Part shown: positions 35,754-46,584 of the stretch, one piece after another
Layout of the letters: each line of letters starts with the position of its first letter
Numbering within the stretch: position 1 is the stretch's first letter
Assembly: GCA_002104935.1 (NCBI GenBank)
Contig: MCGT01000023.1
Location: forward strand, 62,001 to 126,000
Origin: Hesseltinella vesiculosa
Taxonomy: Eukaryota > Mucoromycota > Mucoromycetes > Mucorales > Cunninghamellaceae
Direction of reading: 5' to 3'
DNA length: 64,000 nt
Notes under the pieces: generated by a model
The model's database searches: none
Told to the model about the DNA's origin: nothing
The model's input: only the letters and a program-made list of their open reading frames with translations
Program-made: the position numbers and the translations under genes

Positions 35754-38336
35754 ATGTCCTCTGGTAGTTGGCAAGATCTAGACGATGAATATAACATAGT
35801 CGACAGCCCATTGATAGACGAGGATTTGGGGGTGGCGCTGAACTTTGATCGATTTGCAGAGATGCACTCCTTTGTCTCTCGTGAAAGTTTGCCATTGTCC
35901 TCTTCTCCTTGTTCACAGCCCCTGAATTTTGTTAGTTCTTCATCTCCTGTTCCATCCCAATCACACTTTTTGGATTCCCATCGGCCAGAACCAGCTCTCG
36001 ACTGTTCATCCACACGACCGTCTCGGAAGAAAAAGCACCACAACCCCACCACTGCTGCCATCTTGTCGCTGCCGAAAATCATGCCCACCATGCATACCGC
36101 CTCCCATGCTGACAATCACGCATCCTGGACGCCACCATGGGAAGGTCCACCTTTGCCCTGGCTGTCCAGCTGCCCAGGCATCCAGCTACCGCCATCCACT
36201 TTATCCCACCAAGCCAAATGGCACCAGTTGCAACAAGCGTCGCCTCTCTCAGCCCAGACCGCCACCCGGAGGTTGCCGCCAACCAAGTCGCCCGCCACGC
36301 CGCCAGTTTTATCACCCCAACAAGTCGTCTCTGACCCTCGAACGTCGCCAACCAGCCCTCTGCCCTTTATGTTTTCACGTCAACACTTGACCAATTTTGG
36401 ATCACCTCAGCTGGCCTTGGATCAATTCATGGCATGGATCCGCCATCAAGCCCCTGAATCTTTTTGGTCCACGTTGCGTGTATTGGATTTGCGCCATCAC
36501 CATCTCACGTCTGTCCATCATCTCGACTCCTTCTTCCCAGCCTTGGAATCCTTGGACCTGTAAGTCTCTCTTTGTTTTGCGACGTAAACAGCAGCATTGA
36601 TGCGTTTTTTTTTTTTTTTTTCCTTCGTGTAGCTCACATAATGAAATCCAAAGTATCACCTGCCTACCATCCACATTGCGCGTCCTCAAGGCTTCTTCCA
36701 ACAGGTTAGTGTGATCGGAACTCATAAAACGTTGGCAAGCTGACTGACACGCTTCCTATTGTTATGATTGATAGACTCACGGATATAGACGGGATTCGTT
36801 CATTGTCCAAACTGGAATACTTGGATGTCAGTGGCAATGCCATTGGATCCTTCAAAGGTACGTCATGCATGGATCCCTTATTGGTTTAACTTGACCTTTT
36901 TTTTTTTTTTTTTTAGGCATTGGTCCTTGGTATCATTGTAAAACACTGGTGGCCAACAACAACAAGATCGATTCTTTCGATCCGTTCCAGGCTTTGAAAG
37001 GTTTGGTGACGCTTCGACTTTCTAGCAATAACATCGACGAGCTGAATTTGGAAGCATTGTAAGCAGACGATCAGCAAATCTAGGCGGATGCGCTGAGAGA
37101 CTGGTGCTCATTTATTTTTGTAGATACCAACTGGAAACACTGGATGTCTCCTACAACAGGATATCGATGGTCAACGGGCTACACCATTTGCACAGCTTGC
37201 AATATCTTAATCTAGGTAAGCTAAAACAAACCATGGGTCAAGTGTATCTGAAGCCTGGTTTTTTTTTTTTTAATTTTAATTTGTCATATTTTAATGAATA
37301 TAGACAATAACGACATTAGAATGATCGCATTCGATATGCCAATGCGGGGGTTACAGACATTGCGCTTGAACCACAACCGGCTTGCCTATTTTGATGCACG
37401 GTCGGTACCACAGGCACGCGTATTGTATTTGGACAACAATCAACTGACCCACGTGGACGGCCTGGATCAGCTCGTTGATTTGATCGTGCTGTCTATCCGA
37501 GATCAAAGTGGCCAGCCTCTGTAAGACGCACTCTCTATCCTGTAGCCAACAAAACTGAACTCTTCCTTTCTCACAGGCGTATTGGGCTCAACGATTTGCA
37601 TTCCACCACCAAACTGTACTTGTCAAGTATGTTTGCAAAGAGGTCTAAATGACCTGAACTCATTTTTTTATTATTTATTATCAGGTCTCCCTATCAAGCA
37701 GTTGTATGGCTTGCCTTGTTTCGAGTCATTGACGTACCTGGAGATTTGTGCGACGCAGCTGGAGGAACTGCCGGACGACTTTGCCACGCGGCTGCCCAGG
37801 CTCAACGTGCTCTATCTAAACGATAACTTTTTGACCCACATTGCTCCGTTACGCCATTGCCGGTCCTTGCAAAAGCTGGTGCTGCTCAATAACCGCCTAA
37901 AAGATCTCGGTGCTTTGGTCAAGACCTTGCACTGCCTCTCTCATCTTGAAATCCTCGATCTCAGGTGCGAGTCAGAATTGGAGGGGAGGGAGGTTGGTTG
38001 GTCGTAGACTCATTTTTTTTTTTCTGGCATAGACAAAATCCCTTGACACACAAGCTGTATCCACCGATAGATTACCCCAAAACGTACCGAAGCAAGCACA
38101 ACCGGCTACAACTGCTGTGCCGTTACCTCGCCCCTGAACATGATACCCACTGGCCGTCCTCCGACCAGCATTTTTACGACCGGCTGCCGAGTCACTGGAG
38201 ATATCGCCGCAAGCTGTACCGGGCTATGCTTGTGCGCGCATGTAAGCGGCTCACCCAGTTGGATCAATCCCCAGTGACATCTACTGAGCTCGACTCTTGT
38301 CAAGAACTCCTGGCCACCCTGTCCTCCTCCAATTAG
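35754..38336 (+). CDS. LRR scaffold, Nud1/Cdc11-like (septation/mitotic-exit network)
   Basis: Nud1 and Cdc11 are spindle-pole-body scaffolds that recruit the mitotic exit/septation initiation kinase cascade through a C-terminal LRR domain. The ATG at 35754 follows a T-rich leader. The first exon (to about 36560) is a disordered Ser/Pro-rich region ending in LRVLDLRHHHLTSV and LESLDL. At least eight more exons each carry one or two 22-residue LRRs, for example LEYLDVSGNAIG, LVTLRLSSNNI, LETLDVSYNRI, LQTLRLNHNRL, ARVLYLDNNQL and LNVLYLNDNFL. Several introns fall at the same repeat position (after the LxxLDL strand), suggesting exon-by-repeat build-up. The C-terminal cap RQNPLTHKLYP through WRYRRKLYRAML resembles the Nud1/Cdc11 end. 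The LRR call is certain; the SIN role is inferred. Confidence 0.78.
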
Positions 38337-38490
38337 CATGCAATGACATCAAACGAAAGAAACCTAATAAATTGCTTGGGTTCATAAAAAAAAATGCCTG
38401 CAACGTTCGTTTTTTTTTTTTCCTGGCGATATTCACACAGCTCGGCACTTTACTGTAACATCGTGGCTTGATTGTCCATGGACATACTCC
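38337..38490. other. 3' intergenic of the LRR gene
   Basis: Contains AATAA (38367-38371) and A/T runs. No gene was seen. Confidence 0.4.
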
Positions 38491-38697
38491 TTATGATCCA
38501 GGACCAGGTGCATCCGCTATAGCTGCGTTTGCTTTCCATGGCAGGGCGTGGGCACATGGGCGCGGTCGGACAGGTCGCCTCTTCGCTTCCTCGCTAGAAT
38601 CACTGTCGAGAAATGAGAGCTCGATGACTCGGCGTTGTCGATGGGGCTCAAAGTGGAGGAAGGCAGAGAGGCGACGAGAGGGCAGCGTGGCATTCAT
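38491..38697 (-). CDS. Possible small hypothetical protein, 68 aa
   Basis: The open frame starts with ATG at 38697 and ends at 38491. It is Arg-rich, with RRVIELSFLDSDSSEEAKRRP in the middle and a C-ending codon preference like neighbouring exons. It stands head-to-head with the aminopeptidase gene 180 bp away. No family was recognised. It could be a shadow of an unrelated sequence or the first exon of a longer gene. Confidence 0.3.
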   Translation of the reverse strand: MNATLPSRRLSAFLHFEPHRQRRVIELSFLDSDSSEEAKRRPVRPRPCAHALPWKANAAIADAPGPGS

Positions 38698-38879
38698 TTG
38701 ACAAAAACAAGACTAGATGGAATGCCGAGGAAATGGGGAATGTGGGGTGGATGAAACAAACAAGGTTTGTATTTTTTTTTCCCCTCGTGATTTTTGAGTT
38801 TGTTCCCTTTTTTCTTTATTTGGAAGAAGCCGCCGCCTAGCACACTTCTTCCTCTTTCCTGCTTCTTGGTTCTTTCTGA

Positions 38880-40929
38880 ATGTTTCGAGCGCTACGTCAG
38901 CCCTTGAAATCCAAGCTGTCCTTGAAAAAACCATCGTCCTCCGTCATGACTCCCCGCCATTCCACCTCGTCCATGAGCACGCTGTCGCCTGGCACCACAT
39001 CATTACCGCCCAGCGAAGCCCTTGGTTTTGTTGAATTTTTAAATGCCTCGCCTTCACCGTTCCATGCCGTGCAATCATCCGTCGAACGACTCGAACTGGC
39101 CGGCTTCAAGCGCCTGTCTGAACGTGGCGATTGGCATATTGAACGCAAAGGCAAGTATTACTTCACCCGCAATGGCTCGACCGTGGTGGCATTTGTGGTG
39201 GGTGGCAAGTATCAAACCGGCAACGGCTACAGTATTGTTGGCGCCCATACCGACTCACCTTGTTTGAAGGCAAGTCTGCGAAATGAAAAAATGGTGTTTT
39301 GCTCACTCGTCTCTTTAGATCAAGCCTATCTCCAAGCGAGAAAAGGCCGGGTACCTAGAAGTGGGTGTGCAGCTGTATGGGGCGGTATATGGCATACATG
39401 GTTTGACCGTAACCTGGGGGTAGCAGGTCGTGTCATGGTGCGCAATTCCGATGGCAGCTTCCAACATCGTCTTGTGTCGATTGCAAAGTAAGTTTTTTTA
39501 AAAAAAAAGAACAAAATGGATCTGGGGCTGACGCGCCAATTGTTTTTTTTTCAAAAAATTGATACGGAATAGACCGATTTTACATATCCCTACCCTTGCT
39601 ATTCATTTTGATGGCACAGCTGCCAACAAGTTCACCTTTAATCAAGAAACCCAACTCATCCCTATCTTGGCTACGGCGGCCAAAGAGTAAGAGTCTTGCA
39701 TCTCTCACTGGTCTTTCTCATCCATTCTTGCTAGTGCGTTGAATGCTACTCGTAAAGGTTATTCAGATCAGCAAGACAAGCATCACTCTGCCTTGATTGA
39801 AGTGCTGGCCAAGGAACTGCACACCTTTCGTAAAGCCAAAAAAAAAAAAAAAAAGGGAAGCAGGCTTGTGGATAAACGAACCACCTTTTTTTTAGCCGAC
39901 CAAATCTACGACTTTGATCTTTGCCTCTTTGACACGCAGCAGGCTACGATTGGTGGTATCCATGATGAGTTCATCTTCTCGTCTCGTTTGGATAATCTTG
40001 GCATGTCCTACTGCTCTTTGATGGTAAAGAGGCTGATGGCTAGATGGAGGTGACTCATCTCTCCGTGTCGACTTCTTGATAGGCGATGATCAACACATGC
40101 GACAAGGTGGAAGATGAACCAAACATTCGTATGGTGGCCTTGTTTGACAATGAAGAAGTGGGTAGCACGTCAGCACAAGGTGCTAACTCGAGCTTATTGC
40201 CTGCTACGCTGGAAAGGCTGGTGTTCACGGAAATCCATGACGCTGCCGCTTCATCGTCCGTGTCTCTGAGCTGCTTCCCTACCATCTCGCGCACCCCAGG
40301 CAGCAGTACACATCCCAAGGTGTTGTTTGAACAAGCCATCCACAAAAGTATGCTGGTCAGCGCTGATATGGCCCATGCAGTGCATCCCAATTACTTGTAA
40401 GCGCGGTAGAAAACCCCTGGACGATTTTGTTTTAATCTTCTTGGTGACGCATAGGGATAAATATGAAGAAAATCATCGTCCCGCCATGCATGAAGGCACG
40501 GTGATTAAAATCAACGCTAATCAGGTAGTGTATGACCGTCACAAGGATGAGGACGACCGTTAACTATTTTCTCACGTAAAAGAAATATGCCACCACGGCG
40601 CCAACAAGTCTGATTTTACGCGAGATTGCCACCCGTCGTCAGGTACCAGTGCAGGAATTTGTGGTGCGTAACGATGGCCGATGCGGCTCTACCATTGGTG
40701 CGATGCTGTCGGCCAAGATGTCCATTCGAACCGTTGGTAAGGCCCAAAAACCCTTCATTAAAAAAAAGACTCATTTTTTCTCGACCGCGAAGACATTGGC
40801 AATCCTCAGCTTAGCATGCATTCGATCCGTGAAACCAGTGGTGTAGATGATGTGAAACATGGCATCGATTTATTAGAGGCTTATTTTGAATTGTTCCCTG
40901 TCGTGGAAAGCCAAGTGTGTGTTGATTAA
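38880..40929 (+). CDS. Aspartyl aminopeptidase, M18 family (DNPEP/Ape4), with an apparent 1-nt frameshift
   Basis: M18 aminopeptidases are dodecameric dizinc enzymes removing N-terminal Asp/Glu. The start is at 38880, with a Ser/Thr-rich N-terminal extension before the family block ([15 protein letters not shown]). Metal-binding motifs are visible: [10 protein letters not shown] (39235-39269), [12 protein letters not shown] (39610-39640), LFDNEEVGS (40140-40165), and [12 protein letters not shown] (40360-40395), then ENHRP. The C-terminal block has [14 protein letters not shown] and MHSIRET. An intron at 39270-39318 uses a GC donor (AAG-GCAAGT). After splicing, the frame reads LEVGVQLYG and then must shift by one base near 39380 to continue [12 protein letters not shown]. 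Without that shift a TAG follows about 12 codons later. The rest is intact, so a sequence error in the G run or a recent mutation is likely. The stop is at 40927-40929. Confidence 0.85.
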
Positions 40930-41206
40930 CATCAATAAAGGCAAAATTGAGCGGCTGCCTATTTTTTTTTTTTTTTTTTTTTTTGACAGCGGAAGGGCAA
41001 TTTTCCACTCATTTTTTTTCTCTTTTTTTCACATTCACTTTTATTGCTTTTTTATTTTCATTTTCATTCTTACATTTTATTCTCATTATCCATTGCATTG
41101 TCGCCCTCTATTTTTTAGTGATTGCTGCTGCCAGTAATATCTTGTCAACACCTTTTTTTTTTTTGTTCATTCTCTTTTGGGACGCCAGACATCAACGCAA
41201 CGCCAA

Positions 41207-43407
41207 ATGCCACCGACTCCTAAACAGCCTCGCACCATGCTCACCAGGCAGTCCTCCAAGCTCCTTGGCCGCCGATCCAACCCAGAATTCTCTGTAGGCG
41301 AGCGCCCCACCTCGACCAGACGCACCACGACGACCCATCTCTCGATTGCCAATGTCGACAAGGACCTGGCTGATCTGGTCATTGCTTGGTAAGTCATAAG
41401 GGGGAGACGAGACAGCCCAAACTGAAACCAAAACCTTTTTTCTTTTCTTTTTTTTTTTTTGGTAGGGTCGAGGCCAATTATGAAGTTCAAGCCAATGCCA
41501 ATGTGCCACGGTCTGGCATGTATACCCATTACCAACACTTTTGTACGCAGGAGGGTACCCGCCATGTCAATGCTGCCACCTTTGGTAAACTTGTGCGCAC
41601 TGTGTTTCCTACCGTCATCACCCGTCGCCTTGGTAACCGTGGCCAGTCCAAATACCAGTACTGCAACATTCAGCGCCGCCAGCCTACGGCTGAAACCGAA
41701 CAGCCGCCTGGCACAGACGAGCTAGCTACTCCGTATGCCACAAACCCTGCAGCTGGGGCGCCTACCACCACAGCCACAGCCCTGGCTGCCTTTGATCTGC
41801 CGTCCTTGTTCCACACCCCACACGACGATGTGATGCAAGTCAGCGCCATCGATGCTTATCGTTCATCGCCTCCCTCCACGCACACGGGCACGCATCACCA
41901 ACTACCTCCAGCCATGGCTACCCCGTACAATGTCACCCTTCCTGCGCTGTCACCACCTGCTGCTGGGTCGACCATGACCTCCGCGGCTGCCTCGCTGCCA
42001 CCTGTCACTTTTACTTCGAGTAGCTCGACCGTCTCGTCCCTCGGGTCCACCCCATACCTGCCTGGCCCTGGCACGCATGCATCGTCGGCTTCGTCCGTGT
42101 CCAGTCTACCGACACTTGCCAGTTTGACCTTACCCTTGATCCAGCAGGCTGATCTCTCTGCCGAACAGACCGACATTCTCCGCCAATTCACCTATCTGTA
42201 CGACCGCCATTGCCATGATCTTTTTGAAACCATCCTGGCTGGTAAATTTGATCAAGTAATTTTTTTTTTTTTTCGTCAACGTTGCTCATCTTTCTTTTTC
42301 ATAGATTCAGCCATTGTACCATGAGTTCTATGTCAGCATGCCAAGACGGTACAGTGAGATTTTGGAAGTCATGCCGATGCTTGTGGATTCTCTTTGGCGT
42401 TGGGATTGTGTGCTCTACGATGTAAAAAATAATAATAAGGGTGGTATCCTCGTCTGGTTGCTCAGCCAACTTTTTTTTTTTTCTGGCAGTCGTTGATCTT
42501 GGCCTTGGTGCCTCGAGTAGGTGTACATATGGAGGAGTCCATGCTAAAAGGGCTGCAACAGTATGCCATAGGCGTTGCGCCGTACCTGGATTATTTGCTG
42601 GCCGAAGCACAAATGCCGATGATGATGCGTCAACGCAAGACGGAGTTGGCGTACATGTTCTCCGCCAAGCTGCGCCGCCATCTGGCTCTGAACAAGTACG
42701 CCAGCGTGATGGCGGGCATCCTCAGCAACGGCACGATGATGCAGGACATGAAACGCAATTGGGACCTTTTGGATGTGGGTGCCATTTTGGACCATGCTCT
42801 CTGGATCTGTGATTGCCGTAATGATGACATGCGTTATTATCGTAAGTTCACGGGAACACAAAAAAACCGCTCCCTTCTCAGTATTATTTTAGTCGATCAT
42901 CAGATCAAGGAATTATTGGCGCTACCTGAAGGCAAGATTGAATTTTGGATGAACATGGTGTATAATCTGGTCGACAAGTACTTGGTGCGTCCTCGCGTAA
43001 GATGATCTTTTCAAAAAAAAAAAAAATCGTGCGGCACTCATTTGTTGATTAGACTTATACCAACCAAGAAATTGACAAATTCCTCACTCTGGCCAGACAG
43101 TTCATCATGAAATGGAAGACCTATACGAGCTTCATCATCCAGCAACTGCACACCCGACCTAACAACAGTCTTGGTAACCTTTGTGAATGTCATCTTTTTC
43201 CAGGCTTACCCTTTTTTCCTAGACCATTTCAAGTCATTCCAATTCTTTTTGGATGATTTTGCATTATATACCGTGGAAGAGCGAATTTCATCGGTCAACT
43301 CGACAGCCAACAAACTGATGGCTTCGCAAGATGTGACGTTGGCCACACCCTATTCCAGCACGAGCAACATGACGCCGGATGCCTATTCCTCCACTCCTCC
43401 ACAATAA
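41207..43407 (+). CDS. RFX-family winged-helix transcription factor
   Basis: RFX proteins (Crt1/Rfx1, Sak1 in yeasts) bind X-box sites. They repress DNA-damage genes or act in cell-cycle control in fungi. The start is the ATG at 41207. The first exon ends DLADLVIAW. The second (about 41466-42255) holds the RFX DNA-binding domain. It reads YTHYQHFCTQEG, FGKLVRTVFPTVITRRLG then NRGQSKYQYCNI, the family's wing motif. A Ser/Thr/Pro-rich linker follows. C-terminal exons (42305-43407) contain the extended helical dimerisation-type region, with LYHEFYVSMPRRY, then LRRHLALNKYASVM and IKELLALPEGKIEFW. Introns contain T runs (42258-42272, 42471-42482). The antisense open frame across 41900-42190 is a shadow. 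Confidence 0.9.
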
Positions 43408-43806
43408 TCGAATGATATCCTCTCTTTTTTTTTTTTTTTTACTTTAAGCATTTCATCTTTGTTTACCCTTATCCTATTTCAATGTTAGTCCTGTATAGTC
43501 CCCATTCTCCTTCATCCATGATTGAGAAAAAAAAAATAATCATCCACAGCAAGCGGGCGCAACTCTTTTGCCCAAGTCCTCCCATCTGAATTAATAAATC
43601 ACACAAAACAATGGCATTTGTTTCACCTTTTTACACAAAGCGAGAGGCGTAACAAAAGGAAAAATGAAAAGTTTACTGGAGTATGGTAGGACAACAGGAA
43701 AAATAAAAATAGAAAAAAGAGCGCTTTCCCAAGGGAATTTTTTTTTTTCGTCCTGCAAAACTGTCTTCCTTGTTTATCATTATTATTATTACTATTTTTG
43801 TTTTTC
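43408..43806. other. Intergenic between RFX and DHHC genes
   Basis: Contains T and A runs (43424-43440, 43507-43516) and AATAAA-like signals near 43590. No gene was seen. Confidence 0.45.
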
Positions 43807-45398
43807 ATGAGCCAGCATGATCCAGCAAAAGGAAACAATGTTGGATCGACGCAGCCTGAAGGAGGTGGGGAAGCATGTGACTCATCATTGATGGATCAAG
43901 GTGTCAGCTCGACATCCACCACATGGTCGCCTTATCGGTCGACGCTGGAAACCAGTTTTGAAACAATGGACTTGGATCAGTTGCCAGCCAAGTCCAACGG
44001 AAGCCCAGTATACCAATCGCCTATCAACAAACGAAATAGCAGCACCATGGCTGTCCACCAACTCGATACCTTTCAACCCCTTGGCATCCAGGCCGACCAA
44101 CCTCCTCCATTACCCCAACCCAACCATTATCGTCTGCGGACCCTTTCCATTCGGCATTATCAACGCTTTCCTGGCAACAATCTCTTTTTCTGTCATGGCC
44201 GATTAATGACAAACAAATTCATTTGGGCATTTCTCTTTGCTCTGTTTATGTTTTTGACCCCTTGTATTCTCTTCGCTGTTTTTACGCAAGTATTCCTACC
44301 CCTCTTTTTCACCCCTTGAATGCAAAAAAAAAAAACAGGATTTCCTTACGCTGGCTTTTCACCTGTAGTTGCCCATGGCTATGGTTGGAGGTCCATCCTG
44401 CTGTGTGTTTTGTTTTTGGCTATTTATTTCTACTCTGTTTTGTGTCGATGCTCAAGACAGCTTGGTCAGATCCTGGGGTAACGATGGTGGTCCTAGGCGT
44501 TCTGGACTTCATGATTTTTTTTTTTTTTGTATAGATTCTTCCTCGCTACCTCTATCTTCATACCCGTCCCAACACGACTGACCCAAACGCCTTTGGTCAG
44601 CCGTTTGAACAAACCACGATCATGACGCCTATCAAACAAGTCATGATCAAGGATGAACCTGTCATTTTGAAATACTGTGATACCTGTTGTATCTACCGGC
44701 CACCTCGATCCAGTCATTGTCGACAATGCAACAACTGTGTTGGTAAGCCTTTTGTTATGGGCGGAGATCAAGCAATAGGTGATGGAATGATTTCTCTTGA
44801 ATTTTAGAAAATGAGGACCATCACTGCATCTGGTTAAACAATTGCGTGGGTAAACGTAATTACCGATCCTTTTTTGCTTTTATTGTGAGCGCGTGCCTGC
44901 TGGCGCTTTACATCCTGGCGTTTGAGGTCGCCCAATTGGTGGTGCTGTATCAGAATCAACCATTGCCATTCTGGCTGGTGTTGAGGCATGCGCCTGTGTC
45001 GTTTTTACTTGTGCTAGTGTCGGTCGTGTTGCTGATTCCTGTGGGCTCCTTGACATGCTATCACTGCTTCTTGGTCCTGCGTGGTGTCACCACACATGAA
45101 CAAGTAAAAAAAAAAAAAAAAAATCGTAAATCGCTTACCAAACGCCTCCTTTCTTGTCTGGGCTTTTTCAGATTCGCGCCAACATTGCCCTCCGGCCCCT
45201 GGAATCCCAGCTGTTTCGGTTTGATCATCCTTGGGTCAACTTTGTTTATGCCCTGTGCCGGCCTAGACCAAAAAGGTAAAGAGAAGGTGGAACCAAAACA
45301 GGTCCCTTTTATTAAATCCTATGTCTTCCGTCTTTAGTTATCTTGCGCGAAGAAAGTTCCTACAAGAACGTGAACTCCCCTCCACTTCCACTGCTTAA
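43807..45398 (+). CDS. DHHC protein S-acyltransferase, Erf2/ZDHHC9 type
   Basis: Erf2-type enzymes palmitoylate Ras at the ER/Golgi with an Erf4 partner. Exon 1 (43807-44290) has a cytosolic Ser/Pro-rich N-terminus. It is followed by the Erf2-characteristic segment [13 protein letters not shown] and the first transmembrane helix. A second helix lies on the next exon (about 44370-44480). The Cys-rich domain is split: [21 protein letters not shown] (44670-44740) joins [19 protein letters not shown] (44808-44865), with intact DHHC. Two more transmembrane segments follow (44870-45070), then the TTHEQ motif (TTxE, 45090). The last exons end [15 protein letters not shown] at TAA 45396-45398. The Ras pathway link with the putative RasGEF at the left edge is a coincidence of location only. 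Confidence 0.9.
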
Positions 45399-45621
45399 TG
45401 CCTCATTGTATTATAGTCTCTTTTTTTGTTTTGAAATAAAGTTGTTTCTTCCTTTTTTCATGATGCAATGCACACCCATCTGCCGTGTCACTACCATTCG
45501 GCGGAACAATAAAGTTGGGCCAAACCTCAACAGCATTTCCTCCCAGGACGGAAACACCATCCATTCATTCCATGGTTTTGTTTATCGTACTTTAAAAAGG
45601 AGGTCATGAAAGGGAGACAGT
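45399..45621. other. Flank between DHHC gene and transposon
   Basis: This is the 3' region of the DHHC gene (AATAAA at 45435). It ends at the TA target site of the element at 45622-45623. No gene was seen. Confidence 0.45.
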
Positions 45622-45623
45622 TA

Positions 45624-45782
45624 CCGGATTTCCACCATCATTTGGCGGGAATCAGGTTTTTAGTTGAGCCGTGAATGAATTTTTTTAGCAGGCAAACCAA
45701 TCGGGCGAACCGCTAAATTATTTTCAAGTGCGCGCGAAAGTAAAACCGAGTTCACGCGAAAGTTAATCTAGTGCACGCAAAT
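45624..45782 (+). repeat. Left terminal inverted repeat with three subterminal direct repeats
   Basis: The first 122 bp match the right end inverted with four mismatches by eye; similarity weakens beyond. Three related motifs of about 14 nt (GCGCGAAAGT-type) start at 45729, 45750 and 45771, exactly 21 bp apart. They are probable transposase-binding sites on one DNA face. Confidence 0.93.
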
Positions 45783-45840
45783 CAGATTTTATCATTGCAG
45801 TAGGTGAATTGCAAGAAAAAAAAAGACGAGATATAGAAAG

Positions 45841-45950
45841 GGAGCTGTTGGAATTTGGTCAGGTTGGAGAGCACTGGAGTAATTGGATGACGTGTGACAT
45901 TGTAGCGGAGTTGCGCCAAAATTTGCATCTTTGTACTGGGAATTTGGACG
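45841..45950 (-). repeat. Inverted, diverged copy of the internal higher-order repeat
   Basis: The sequence starting GGAGCTGTTGGAATTTGG and ending near GCATCTTTGTACTGGG aligns, on the opposite strand, with one higher-order unit of the minisatellite (for example 47929-48045). It has a few substitutions and two small gaps. It lies just inside the left end and has only one or two 35-bp units. Confidence 0.88.
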
Positions 45951-45976
45951 GCAAAATGTCATTTTATTGGAACCTT

Positions 45977-46411
45977 TCAAACATCGTTACTTCCATTGCC
46001 CAAACGACGCAAGTGGTGGTATATTTGGGGATCCACTTCACGGATGAGATCCCATGGGATTGCCTTCTTGTATTTACAGATGTAATAAGACACAGTAGAA
46101 CGAGGGATCCCAGTTGCTTCCCTGATCTTGCGTTGTGAATAATGGCGCACGAAGGCCATGTACCAAATGCCAAACTTGGTGAATTTGTCCAATCTAGATC
46201 GTGGCCTGGCTAAGAAAAGATCATCCATGGATCTGATTAAGAGGGTGTTGCTTCTCATGGTTTGAACATCCCTTGAATCAGTATTTGGAATTGCAGCAGT
46301 GTTTTGACCCTGTGTTGGTGTTGAAAATTCAACATCCATGAGAAAATCATGGGTTTCGTTCAGTAAGCTATCAAAGTCGGTGTTGAATGCCATATTCGAT
46401 ACATCCGTCAT
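45977..46411 (-). CDS. Transposon accessory helix-turn-helix protein, 144 aa
   Basis: An intact single-exon frame starts at ATG 46411. The N-terminal half is acidic and Ser/Thr-rich. The C-terminal half contains a clear helix-turn-helix: HYSQRKIREATGIPRSTVSYY followed by a basic ICKYKK (about residues 90-118). The TGIPRSTV turn and recognition helix are typical of transposase and resolvase DNA-binding domains. There is no catalytic domain. It lies inside the transposon on the strand opposite to the transposase, tandem with the second HTH gene. It may bind the element's ends or repeats as a partner or a repressor; both are inference. It may also have arisen from a detached transposase N-terminus. 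Confidence 0.7.
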   Translation of the reverse strand: MTDVSNMAFNTDFDSLLNETHDFLMDVEFSTPTQGQNTAAIPNTDSRDVQTMRSNTLLIRSMDDLFLARPRSRLDKFTKFGIWYMAFVRHYSQRKIREATGIPRSTVSYYICKYKKAIPWDLIREVDPQIYHHLRRLGNGSNDV

Positions 46412-46584
46412 TGAATTCGCATTTACCTCGCATTAAATAATTTATTCACTTGGTTCACTTGGCGTTCAAATAAATGAAAAAACCGGAATAAAGACGCTGA
46501 TCACCGCCGCGTGGTTTACGCCATTTTTATTTCCCTTGGTATTAAAAAACATCGCTACCGTAGATACAGTTTTATGACCAGTAT

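Noticed and set aside
45624..45782. Clustered short repeats at the transposon end as a CRISPR-like array
   Set aside because: Motifs are 14 nt, spaced 21 bp, mirrored at the other end of a transposon and in a eukaryote; these are end-binding sites.
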